A DNA stretch of 64,000 nt from Liolophura sinensis (lineage: Eukaryota; Mollusca; Polyplacophora; Chitonida; Chitonidae), in the NCBI RefSeq assembly GCF_032854445.1, contig NC_088307.1:24749953-24813952 (forward strand). Direction: 5' to 3'. Positions within the stretch are counted from its first letter, which is position 1. Each line of letters begins with the position of its first letter. Position numbers and translations under genes: made by a program. Positions 11,117-22,300 of the stretch are shown here, piece by piece. The notes beneath the pieces are model-generated. The model was not told where the DNA came from. It saw only the letters and a program-made list of their open reading frames with translations, and did not search any database.

Positions 11117-12600
11117 TCACGTCTTGTACCTCCTATTTACCCTGAAAGGCCTACACTCATATCCTTGGCTACAGCTGTTCAAAGGAACATGTAGAGCACT
11201 CCTGCAGATTTGTCTCTTTAAATACAAAATCAAATTTGAAAAGTAACTCCAGGGGCCCGTTTTACACAGCTTTCGTAGCACTACGCCAAGCGCAATTACC
11301 ATGGTGACGTATCTCTTCACTATATGTTGCCATGGAAATTACGCCAGGCGCAATTTACTGCTTCGTAAAACAGGACCCAGAACTTCATGGGTTGATGTGA
11401 CGGCAATGAAGAGGATCTGTCCAGATAGCATAAAATTGACGAAAGCATTGGGCTAGAAGTTCTTGAAGCGAAAGGGTCACTGTATGTGAACCTGGACCTT
11501 TCTGGTACTATTACCTGTCAGTTGGTTTGTCTGCAAAATAAAAGAGTGACATGGCTAAAAATTTACTGATTCATTTATATTCTCATAGATTTTATCAGGA
11601 AATGATAAATACAACATGCACTAAAGACTTTCTACCACCAAATAATGGTGCTTACAATTATATATGAATAAACGAATGTTTTTCACTGAAGTAATGAAAG
11701 TAGGCAAAAATTTAGAAGTCTTTTATCTGGGTAAAAGCCTCAGTTCAATTTCTAGGGATTTTGTAGTTATTAAAATTAGAATTACAGAATTCCTGTTTGA
11801 ATACTTGATTTAGTTTACTAATTAATTTCAACTTCAATGGTAGATAGTTTACAATTCGCATTTACCCCCCTCCCCCCCCCCCCCCACTTATCAAGTCATC
11901 ACTTACCATCTGTATTTCCAGTTGCCGTCCCTGTATAAAGACTGCATGTAGAGATTTTTGGCACAATGACAGAACAGCAACAATGTTTTACACCAAGTGG
12001 AAATCTCGGAAAATCTGTACAACACCGAAGACAATTTGGGAACATACCGCCAAGAGAGACAGAACAGCACAATGGATATAATATACAAGCATATTGGAAA
12101 GTACAAGCAGCAGAATTTATCTGGGCCTAAGGCTGTACATTTCAACGTTCAGTAGAGTTCCTAGTCATTTCAATTTTCACTAGGCCTAGCTGTTACATGT
12201 ATACCATAAATTAACTAAACAATTGGAACAAATGAATTCATCAGTACAGTGTGTGACTGTTCATCCATTTACTATTCCTAACAAAACACCTAGGCTCTGA
12301 ACAGTTCAGAATGTTAGTAAATTTATTCCAGAAACAGGTTTAGTCAATCTGTGGATCTGTGGCCTAGCTAGGATTTTAAGTCCTCGTGCTGGCGTTGTTT
12401 GTTGTTCTTTGGCTATTTCTACATTCTTGTAAACGATAGTTTTCAACGACTTTATTGACCTTTACATGCTCATTCTGGAAGATAGGTTTAATCTGAATCT
12501 ACACCAAATTAGGTGTACATACCAGGACTGCAGAGCAGAATCTTCCCTCGTCAACCTTTCCAGACAGTCGCTTAATTGTTGCAGAATCGCAGCGCGCCAT
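11117..12600 (-). CDS. Tentative three-exon gene for a 65-residue basic protein
   Basis: Exon 1 is 12600-12523 (MARCDSATIKRLSGKVDEGR then FCSAVL, donor CTG/GTATGT, phase 0). Exon 2 is 11941-11907 (CATGCAG acceptor; SLYRDGNWKYR plus two bases, donor ATG/GTAAGT). Exon 3 is 11201-11117 (CTGCAG acceptor in the matching phase) and encodes SALHVPLNSCSQGYECRPFR and a short basic end before TGA. Two AATAAA signals follow on the minus strand at 10962-10957 and 10972-10967. Phases agree across both introns. The family is not recognised. A second reading of exon 2 (24 nt, from ATACAG) is possible, so the model is provisional. Confidence 0.35.
11250..11384. mobile_element. MITE with long terminal inverted repeats, family 3
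   Basis: GGGGCCCGTTTTACACAGCT, ACGCCAAGCGCAATTACCAT and their complements (CCATGGAAATTACGCCAGGC, CTTCGTAAAACAGGACCC) give a ~135-bp hairpin. Confidence 0.75.
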
Positions 12601-12669
12601 TGTAGAGGGCGCTGCCGGTTCATTAATTAATAAAACGATTAAGGCTGTCTAATCTATCGAGATCATATT

Positions 12670-12712
12670 AGAGTGAGCGAGTGCTTGGGGTTTAACGTCA
12701 TACTTAACAAGA
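12670..12712 (-). mobile_element. Short tail fragment of the exon-array SINE family
   Basis: GAGTGAGCGAGTGCTTGGGG then TTTAACGTCATACTTAACAA matches only the tail end of that SINE. Confidence 0.5.
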
Positions 12713-12904
12713 TCATATTAGAAAGACACTGCCCTCGCTGGCTCGTTCCCCCAAAGTGTGCTTTTTAAATGAGGCAGTTGATCGGCTTCACTAACGAATG
12801 CGCTCGCAGGCTCGAATGAAGCTACACTCATTCATTTAAGTAATAAACTTTTTGGGTGTTGAATAAACCATGTTGAAAACACGACCATATATAAATTTGA
12901 TTTC

Positions 12905-13125
12905 TTCCTTTGGTTTAACGCCGTACTGAATAGTATTTCACTACGACGGCGGTCAGTATTATGGTGGGAAGAAATCCCGCGTAGCCGGCAAACATACGAC
13001 CATCAGCAGGTTGCTCTCAGACGTTAACACGTATGCCCGGAGAGGAAACCAGCATGAGCGGAACGAACTCACAGCGACCACATTGGTGACAGGCCCCTAG
13101 CTCATCGGTCCGCCATTGGACAACC
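12905..13125 (-). mobile_element. Diverged SINE, same family as 33286
   Basis: GGTTTAACGCCGTACTGAAT, CGACGGCGGTCAGTATTATG, ACCATCAGCAGGTTGCTCTC and GAACTCACAGCGACCACATT mark body and box-B regions in reverse orientation. Confidence 0.75.
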
Positions 13126-13245
13126 TCGGCCGCGGAGGTTCCCAGCACAACAATTATTTGTAGCAAAATTTCCAGCAAATTGTGTTGACATATTACAAAT
13201 TGGTCAATATTTGAAAAACCTTTGAACAACAGATTGTCGGCGTAA

Positions 13246-13251
13246 TAAAAC
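13246..13251 (-). terminator. Poly(A) signal of the repeat-exon gene
   Basis: An AATAAA hexamer on the minus strand lies about 90 nt after the proposed TAG stop at 13338-13336. It is the best 3' end between the last 54-nt exon and the next gene, and supports placing the terminal exon here. Confidence 0.4.
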
Positions 13252-13335
13252 GTTTATTCCATGTCTATATGTACATTTGGCAAAATAACAAATCTCCTCG
13301 GTGTAATCTGGCCTCACCTTGGCCATTTCCAAATT

Positions 13336-16300
13336 CTAGACCTGGAAAAAGTTTTTTCTTCGGCCTTCCAAAGCATGAAGTTCAGCTGAAGACAAGTACT
13401 GAAAAGGCAAAATGGAAATAAGTGTTACAGAGGTATGCACATAAAAACAACGACTGAAATGAAGACGTGCAATTTTATGTAATTTCAGTAATTTTTGATA
13501 GTGAAAATATTTATTTTATTATGATGTTTTCACCGCATTCAAGAATAGTTCATTTATACAACGGCGGCCATCATTTTTGTGAGAGGAAACCGGCGGAGCC
13601 CTGCGGAAGCCCACAACCACCCGCAGGTTACTGTCGGACCTTCCAACTTAGGACCAGAGAGGAAGCCAACATGAACTGAACTTGATCGTACAGCAACTGC
13701 ATTGGTGAGAGGATCCTGGGTCATTGCGCCACGCTGGCATGCTAGAACCACCTCGGCCACGGATAATGGAAATAAGTGGACTTCCCTACAGTCTTTAAAT
13801 GAAAGTATGCACAGCTCTAATCTATGATGCATTTCACACAAAATAACAGTTATATACTGTCTTAGACTCACAGTCCTAGTTGGGTTCAATAATAATAATA
13901 ATAATGGTAATGATACGCTGAGACATCAACACGTAAATGGAAAAGGTTTCACAAGCTTCGACCCACACTGCCAGGTTAAAACATTGTGTAACGAGGACAG
14001 ATTTCCTGCAAAACATTGTCAGGTTAAAACTTTGCTTAATTTGGACAGTTCCTACCAATAGTGCCCGGTTAAAACTTTGCTCGACGCAGACGGAGTTCCC
14101 ACTAACAGTGCCAGGTTAAAACATTGTGTAACGTGGACAGAGTTCCCACCAACAGTGCCAGGTTAAACCTTCGCTCAACCTGGACAGATTTTCCCACCAA
14201 CAGTCCAGGTTAAAGTTTCGATCAACGTGGACAGAGTTCCCGCCAGCAGTGCCAGGTTAAACCTTCGCTCAACGTGGACAGAGTTCCCGCCAGCAGTGCA
14301 AGGTTAGCTTCATTCAACGTGGACAGAGTTCTTTTTTAACCACTTGAATTTATGACTTAAGATACTTCAAGAATACGGACCCAGGAGTCTTGGTCAAGCT
14401 CGCTTAAATGTGCGTTACCCAAACTTCAGGCTAGCCTACGCAGAGCATGGACTAGCCTCCCACGCCAGCCAATCAACGACAATTCTGTATCCCTCGCATT
14501 CTTCCATTTACACGTACATAAAATGTTAGGGCGTCAACTCACGTGATCTCTTAAATCCAGGTCTGGTTCCACCGCCGGCTGCCCCAGCGTCTGCACCTAC
14601 TCCTGTGGCAGATGTGCTGTCAACAGAGGAGGGAATAAAGAAAATCTATAACTAAATTTAAGGTAAAAAGAAACACAAAGCGCTATTCAAAAAGTCCATG
14701 TTTTTTTGACAGCTAAAAATAGAGGAGCTTCGAAATCTTTCATCGCTAAAGATAATCCTTTATGCACGGGTGTGATTCCACCCAAGAGAATGTCCAAAAT
14801 ATATCACAGGCCTAATACCCAAATGAAAACATAACGGCCCGTTATTGCACTAAATGTAGCGGAACGGTGATTTTGGCGCAGTTTAAATCACGTGCCAGGA
14901 CGTGAACTCACGTGATCTTTTAAACCCAGGTGTGGTTCCACCACCGGCTGCCCCAGCGTCGCCACCTACCTCCTGAAACTGATATGCTGTTAACAGGGGA
15001 GAAAATAAAGAAACTCTATAAATGAGGTTAAGATAAAAGGGAAAAATGATTTTCAAAGAGTCCAAGTTTGTCAGCTAAAAATAAAGCAGCTTCAAAGATT
15101 TTTTTTATAATTAAAGGTGATCTCTTACACACGCTTGCGATTCCACCACCTGGAAATTCGAAAATATTATACAATCCACATGTGAAAACATAACGACCAG
15201 TTATTGTACTAAATATGGTGGACTAGAGCTTTTAATGCAATTTTGTTCCAGTTTTAATTGATATGCCAGGGCGTGAACTCACGTGATCTTTTAAACCCAG
15301 GTGTAGTTCCACCGCCGGCTGCCCCAGCGTCTCCACCTACCTCCTGAAACTGATATGCTGTCAACAGAGAAGAAAATAAAGAAACTCTATAAATGAGGTT
15401 AAGATAAAAAGAAAAAAAACGATTTTCAAAGAGTCCATGTTTGTCAGCTAAAAATAATGCAGCTTCGAGTGAGTGAATGAGTGAGTGAGTGAGTGCTTCT
15501 GGTTTTATGTCGTACTTAACAATTTTCCTGTCATATGACGACGAAGGAATCCTTAGAGTGCATGTAATGTGCCTCCTTGTTGCAGAACGGCTTTCCACCG
15601 CTCTTTCATCTATTGCTCCTATACTGAGAGGCCTTACCGAAGGCAAGTAAGCCGCCCCGCCCAAGCAATTATTCTGATGCGGGTCACCAGACGTTGCACT
15701 ATCTCCTTCATGCTGAACGCCAAGCGAGGAAGTTACAACTTTCTCTTTTAAAGTGTTAGGTGTGACTCGACCCAGGATTGACACTGGATGTACAATTCCC
15801 GAAGCCGACGCTCTACCAAGTGACAGGGCCGGTTAAGCAGCTTCAAAGTCTTTTATCATTAAAAGGTGATCTCTTACACAGGCTTGGGATTCCATCCCCG
15901 GGAAATTCCAAAATATTATATAATCCACATATGAAAAAATAATCACCAGTCATTGTACTAAATATGGTGAAGAAGAGATTTTCGTGCAGTTTTGATGCAG
16001 TTTTAAATGATGTACCAGGACGTGAACTCACGTGATCTTTTAAACCCAGGTGTGGTTCCACCGCCGGCTGCCCCAGCGTCGCCACCTACCTCCTGAAACT
16101 GATATGCTGTTAACAGGGGAGAAAATAAAGAAACTCTATAAATGAGGTTAAGATAAAAAGAAAAAAACGATTTTCAAAGAGTCCATGTTTGTCAGCTAAA
16201 AATAATGCAGCTTCGAGTGAGTGAATGAGTGAGTGAGTGAGTGCTTCTGGTTTTATGTCGTACTTAACAATTTTCCTGTCATATGACGACGAAGGAATCC

Positions 16301-19300
16301 TTAGAGTGCATGTAATGTGCCTCCTTGTTGCAGAACGGCTTTCCACCGCTCTTTGATCTATTGCTCCTATACTGAGAGGCCTTACCGAAGGCAAGTAAGC
16401 CGCCCCGCCCAAGCAATTATTCTGATGCGGGTCACCAGTCGTTGCACTATCTCCTTCATGCTGAACGCCAAGCGAGGAAGTTACAACTTTCTCTTTTAAA
16501 GTGTTAGGTGTGACTCGACCCAGGATTGACACTGGATGTACAATTCCCGAAGCCGACGCTCTACCAAGTGTCAGGGCCGGTTAAGCAGCTTCAAAGTCTT
16601 TTATCATTAAAAGGTGATCTCTTACACAGGCTTGGGATTCCATCCCCGGGAAATTCCAAAATATTATATAATCCACATATGAAAAAATAATCACCAGTCA
16701 TTGTACTAAATATGGTGAAGAAGAGATTTTCGTGCAGTTTTGATGCAGTTTTAAATGATGTACCAGGACGTGAACTCACGTGATCTTTTAAACCCGGGTG
16801 TGGTTCCACCGCCGGCTGCCCCAGCGTCGCCACCTACCTCCTGAAACTGATATGCTGTTAACAGGGGAGAAAATAAAGAAACTCTATAAATGAGGTTAAG
16901 ATAAAAAGGAAAAAATGATTTTCAAAGAGTTCAAGTTTGTCAGCTAAACATAAAGCAGCTTCAAAGATTTTTTTTATCATTAAAGGTGATCTCTTAAACA
17001 CGCTTGCGATTCCACCACCTGGAAATTCGAAAATATTATACAATCCACATGTGTAAACATAACGACCAGTTATTGTACTAAATATGGTGGACTAGTGCTT
17101 TTAATGCAGTTTTGTTTCAGTTTTAATTGATATGCCAGGACGTGAACTCACGTGATCTTTTAAACCCGGGTGTAGTTCCACCGCCGGCTGCCCCAGCGTC
17201 GCCACCTACCTCCTGAAACTGATATGCTGTCAACAGAGAAGAAAATAAAGAAACTCTGTAACTGAGGTTAAGATAAAAAGAAAAAAACGATTGTCAAAGA
17301 GTCCATGTTTGTCAGCTAAAAATAATGCAGCTTCGAGTGAGTGAATGCGTGAGTGCTTCTGGTTTAATGTCGTACTTAACAATTTTCCAGTCATATGACG
17401 ACGAAGGAATCCTTAGAGTGCATGTAATGTGCCTCCTTGTTGCAGAACGGCTTTCCACCGCTCTTTGATCTATTGCTCCTATACTGAGACGCCTTACCGA
17501 AGGCAAGTAAGCCGCCCCGCCCAAGCAATTATTCTAATGCGGGTCAACCAGTCGTTGCACTATCCCCTTCATGCTGAACGCCAAGCGAGGAAGTTACAAC
17601 TTCCTCTTTCAAAGTCTTAGGTGTGACTCGACCAAGGATTGACACTGGATCTACAACTCCCGAAGTCGACGCTCTACCAAGTGTTAGGGCCAGTTAAGCA
17701 GCTTCAAAGCCTTTTATCATTAAAAGGTGATCTCTTACACACGCTTGGGATTCCATCCCCGGGAAATTCCAAAATATTATATAATCCACATATGAAAAAA
17801 TAATCACCAGTCATTGTACTAAATATGGTGAAGAAGAGATTTTCGTGCAGTTTTGATGCAGTTTTAAATGACATGCCAGGACGTGAACTCACGTGATCTT
17901 TTAAACCCAGGTGTGGTTCCACCACCGGCTGCCCCAGCGTCGCCACCTACCTCCTGAAACTGATATGCTGTTAACAGGGGAGAAAATAAAGAAACTCTAT
18001 AAATGAGGTTAAGATAAAAAGGAAAAATGATTTTCAAAGAGTTCAAGTTTGTCAGCTAAAAATAAAGCAGCTTCAAAGATTTTTTTATAATTAAAGGTGA
18101 TCTCTTACACACGCTTGCGATTCCACCACCTGGAAATTCGAAAATATTGTACAATCCACATGTTATTCAATCCACGACCAGTTATTGTACTAAATATGGC
18201 GAACTAGTGCTTTTAATGCAGTTTTGTTGCAGTTTTAATTGATATGCCAGGGCGTGAACTCACGTGATCTTTTAAACCCGGGTGTAGTTCCACCGCCGGC
18301 TGCCCCAGCGTCTCCACCTACCTCCTGAAACTGATATGCTGTCAACAGAGAAGAAAATAAAGAAACTCTATAAATGAGGTTAAGATAAAAAGAAAAAAAC
18401 GATTTTCAAAGAGTCCATGTTTGTCAGCTAGAAATAATGCAGCTTCGAGTGAGTGAATGAGTGAGTGAGTGAGCGCTTCTGGCTTTATGTCGTACTTAAC
18501 AATTTTCCTGTCATATGACGACGAAGGAATCCTTAGAGTGCGTGTAATGTGCCTCCTTGTTGTGGGACGGCTTTCCACCGCTCTTTGATCTATTGCTCCT
18601 ATACTGAGACGCCTTACCCAAGGCAAGTAAGCCGCAACACCCGAGCCATTAGTCTGATGCGGGTCAACCAGACGTTCCACTATCCCCTTCATGCTGAACG
18701 CCAAGCGAGGAAGTTACAACTTCCTCTTTTAAAGTCTTAGGTGTGACTCGACCGAGGATTGACACTGGATCTACAACTCCCGAAGCCGACGCTCTACCAA
18801 GTGTCAGGGTTGGTTAAGCAGCTTCAAAGTCTTTTATCATTAAAAGTTGATCTCTTACACACGCTTGGGATTCCATCACCGGGAAATTCCAAAATATTAT
18901 ATAATCCACATATGAAAAAATAATGACCAGTTATTGTACTAAATATGGTGAAGAAGAGATTTTAGTGCAGTTTTGTTGCAGTTTTAAATGACATGCCAGG
19001 ACGTGAACTCACGTGATCTTTTAAACCCAGGTGTGGTTCCACCGCCGGCTGCCCCAGCGTCGCCACCTACCTCCTGAAACTGATATGCTGTTAACAGGGG
19101 AGAAAATAAAGAAACTCTATAAATGAGGTTAAGACAAAAAGGAAAAAAAATGATTTTCAAAGAGTTCAAGTTTGTCAGCTAAACATAAAGCAGCTTCGAA
19201 GTTTTTTTATCATTAAAGGTGATCTCTTACACACGCTTGTGATTCCACCACCTGGAAATTCGAAAATATTATACAATCCACATGTGAAAACATAACGATC

Positions 19301-22300
19301 AGTAATTGTACTAAATATGGTGGACTAGTGCTTTTAATGCAGTTTTATTTCAGTTTTAATTGATATGCCAGGACGTGAACTCACGTGATCTTTTAAACCC
19401 GGGTGTGGTTCCACCGCCGGCTGCCCCAGCGTCGCCACCTACCTCCTGAAACTGATATGCTGTCAACAGAGAAGAAAATAAAGAAACTCTATAAATGAGG
19501 TTAAGATAAAAAGAAAAAAACGATTTTCAAAGAGTCCATGTTTGTCAGCTAAAAATAATGCAGCTTCGAGTGAGTGAATGAGTGAGTGCTTCTGGTTTAA
19601 TGTCGTACTTAACAATTTTCCAGTCATTTGACGACGAAGGAATCCTTAGAGTGCGTGTAATGTGCCTCCTTGTTGTGGGACGGGTTTTCACCGCTCTTTG
19701 ATCTGTTGCTCCTATACTGAGAGGCCTTACCGAAGGCAAGTAAGCCGCCCCGCCAAAGCAATTATTCTGATGCGGGTCAACCAGTCGTTGCACTATCCCT
19801 TTCATGCTGAACGCCAAGCGAGGAAGTTACAACTTCCTCTTTCAAAGTCTTAGGTGTGACTCGACCAAGGATTGACACTGGATCTACAACTCCCGAAGTA
19901 GACGCTCTACCTAGTGCCAGGGCCAGTTAAGCAGCTTCACAGTCTTTTATCATTAAAATGTGATCTCTGACACAGGCTTGGGATTCCATCACCGGGAAAT
20001 TCCAAAATATTATATAATCCACATATAAAAAAAATAATGAAGAGTTATTGTACTAAATATGGTGAAGAAGAGATTTTCGTGCAGTTTTGTTGCAGTTTTA
20101 AATGATGTGTCAGGACGTGAACTCATGTGATCTTTTAAACCCGGGTGTGGTTCCACCGCCGGCTGCCCCAACGTCGCCACCTACCTCCTGAAACTGATAT
20201 GCTGTTAACAGGGGAGAAAATAAAGAAACTCTATAAATGAGGTTAAGATAAAAAGGAAAAATGATTTTCAAAGAGTTCAAGTTTGTCAGCTAAACATAAA
20301 GCAGCTTCGAAGTTTTTTCATCATTAAAGGTGATCTCTTACACACGCTTGTGATTCCACCACCTGGAAATTCGAAAATATTATACAATCCACATGTGAAA
20401 ACATAACGACCAGTTATTGTACTAAATATGGTGGACTAGTGCTTTTAATGCAGTTTTGTTTCAGTTTTAATTGATATGCCAGGACGTGAACTCACGTGAT
20501 CTTTTAAACCCGGGTGTGGTTCCACCGCCGGCTGCCCCAGCGTCGCCACCTACCTCCTGAAACTGATATGCTGTCAACAGAGGAGAAAATAAAGAAAATG
20601 TATAAATGAGGTTAAAATACAAAGAAAAAAACGATTTTCAAATAGTCCATGTTTGTCAGCTAAAAATAATGCAGCTTCGAGTGAGTGAATGAGTGAGTGA
20701 ATGGGTGAGTGAGTGCTTCTGGTTTTATGTCGTACTTAACAATTTTCCAGTCATATGACGACGAAGGAATCCTTAGAGTGCGTGTAATGTGCCTCCTTGT
20801 TGCAGAACGGATTTCCACCGCTCTTTGATCTATTGCTGCTTCACGGAGACGCCTTACCGAAGGCAAGTAAGCCGCAACACCCGAGACATTATTCTGATGC
20901 GGGTCAACCAATCGTTGCACTATCACTTTCATGCTGAACGCCAAGCGAGGAAGTTACAACTTCCTCTTTTAAAGTGTTAGGTGACTCGACCCAGGATTGA
21001 CACTGGATCTACAACTCCCGAAGCCGACGCTCTACCAAGCGTCAGGGCCGGTTAAGCAGCTTCGAAGTTTTTTTTACCATTAAAGGTGATCTCTTACACA
21101 CGCTTGCGATTCCACCACCTGGAAATTCGAAAATATTATACAATCCATATGTGAAAACATAACGACCAGTTATTGTACTAAATATGGTGGACTAGTGCTT
21201 TTAATGCAGTTTTGTTGCAGTTTTAATTGATATGCCAGGACGTAAACTCACGTGATCTTTTAAACCCGGGTGTGGTTCCACCGCCGGCTGCCCCGGCGTC
21301 GCCACCTACCTCCTGAAACTGATATGCTGTCAACAGAGAAGAAAATAAAGAAACTCTATAAGTGAGGTTAAGATAAAAAGAAAAAACCGATTTTCAAAGA
21401 GTCCATGTTTGTCAGCTAAAAATAATGCAGCTTCGAGTGAGTGAATGTGTGAGTGAGTGAGTGCTTCTGGTTTAATGTCGTACTTAACAATTTTCCAGTC
21501 ATATGACGACGAAGGAATCCTTAGAGTGCGTGTAATGTGCCTCCTTGTTGCAGAACGGCTTTCCACCGCTCTTTGATCTATTGCTGCTTCACGGAGACGC
21601 CTTACCGAAGGCAAGTAAGCCGCAACACCCGAGCCATTAGTCTGATGCGGGTCAACCAGACGTTGCACTATCCCTTTTATGCTGAACGCCAAGCGAGGAA
21701 GTTACAACTTCCTCTTTTAAAGTCTTAGGTGACTCGACCGAGGATTGACACTGGATCTACAACTCCCGAAGTCGACGCTCTACCAAGTGTCAGGGCCGGT
21801 TAAGTAGCTTCAAAGTCTTTTATCATTAAAAGTTGATCTCTTACACACGCTTGGGTTTCCATCACCTGGAAATTCCAAAATATTATATAATCCACATATG
21901 AAAAAATAATGACCAGTCATTGTACTAAATGTGGCGGACTAGTGCTTTTAATGCAGTTTTGTTGCAATTTTAATTGACATGCCAGGACGTGAACACACGT
22001 GATCTTTTAAACCCAGGTGTGGTTCCACCGCCGGCTGCCCCAGCGTCGCCACCTACCTCCTGAAACTGATATGCTGTTAAGAGGGGAGAAAATAAAGAAA
22101 CTCTATAAATGTCCATGTTTGTCAGCTAAAAAGTAGAGGAGTTATGAGTTAGAACTGTTTTATCATGTTTTGTGCACAACTGCCGTCAGCTTCTAAATTT
22201 AGCTAGCCACTGTTGAGTTATATTGCTGAGTTCAGGGCCTGCTGTCTGCCTCTGCCTTAGAACGTCCCAGAATACCCCCAGTTCGGGGCCTGTTTGTTTA

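Larger units (their letters stand above)
14543..22052 (-). repeat. Tandem exon array with ~370-bp units and ~1.115-kb higher-order block
   Basis: Successive exon ends are spaced about 369, 371, 749, 748, 372, 741, 371, 749, 372, 742, 369, 756 and 747 bp apart. Short intervals are the basic unit; long ones are the same unit plus a ~370-bp SINE. The dominant block is two exons plus one SINE (~1.115 kb), seen between SINE starts near 16217, 17331, 18449, 19569 and 20678. Introns are nearly as similar as exons, which points to recent unequal crossing-over. The copy at 14543 is the most diverged, as expected at an array edge. Confidence 0.9.

Noticed and set aside
14420-14484. Alternative terminal exon of the repeat-exon gene after ATACAG
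   Set aside because: It would need a 58-bp intron with no pyrimidine tract; the site near 13.3 kb has better acceptors and a poly(A) signal.
15254-21692. Repeated minus-strand frames of 60-176 codons crossing SINE and exon units
   Set aside because: They are chance read-through of SINE plus intron. Only the 54-nt segments have consistent splice signals.
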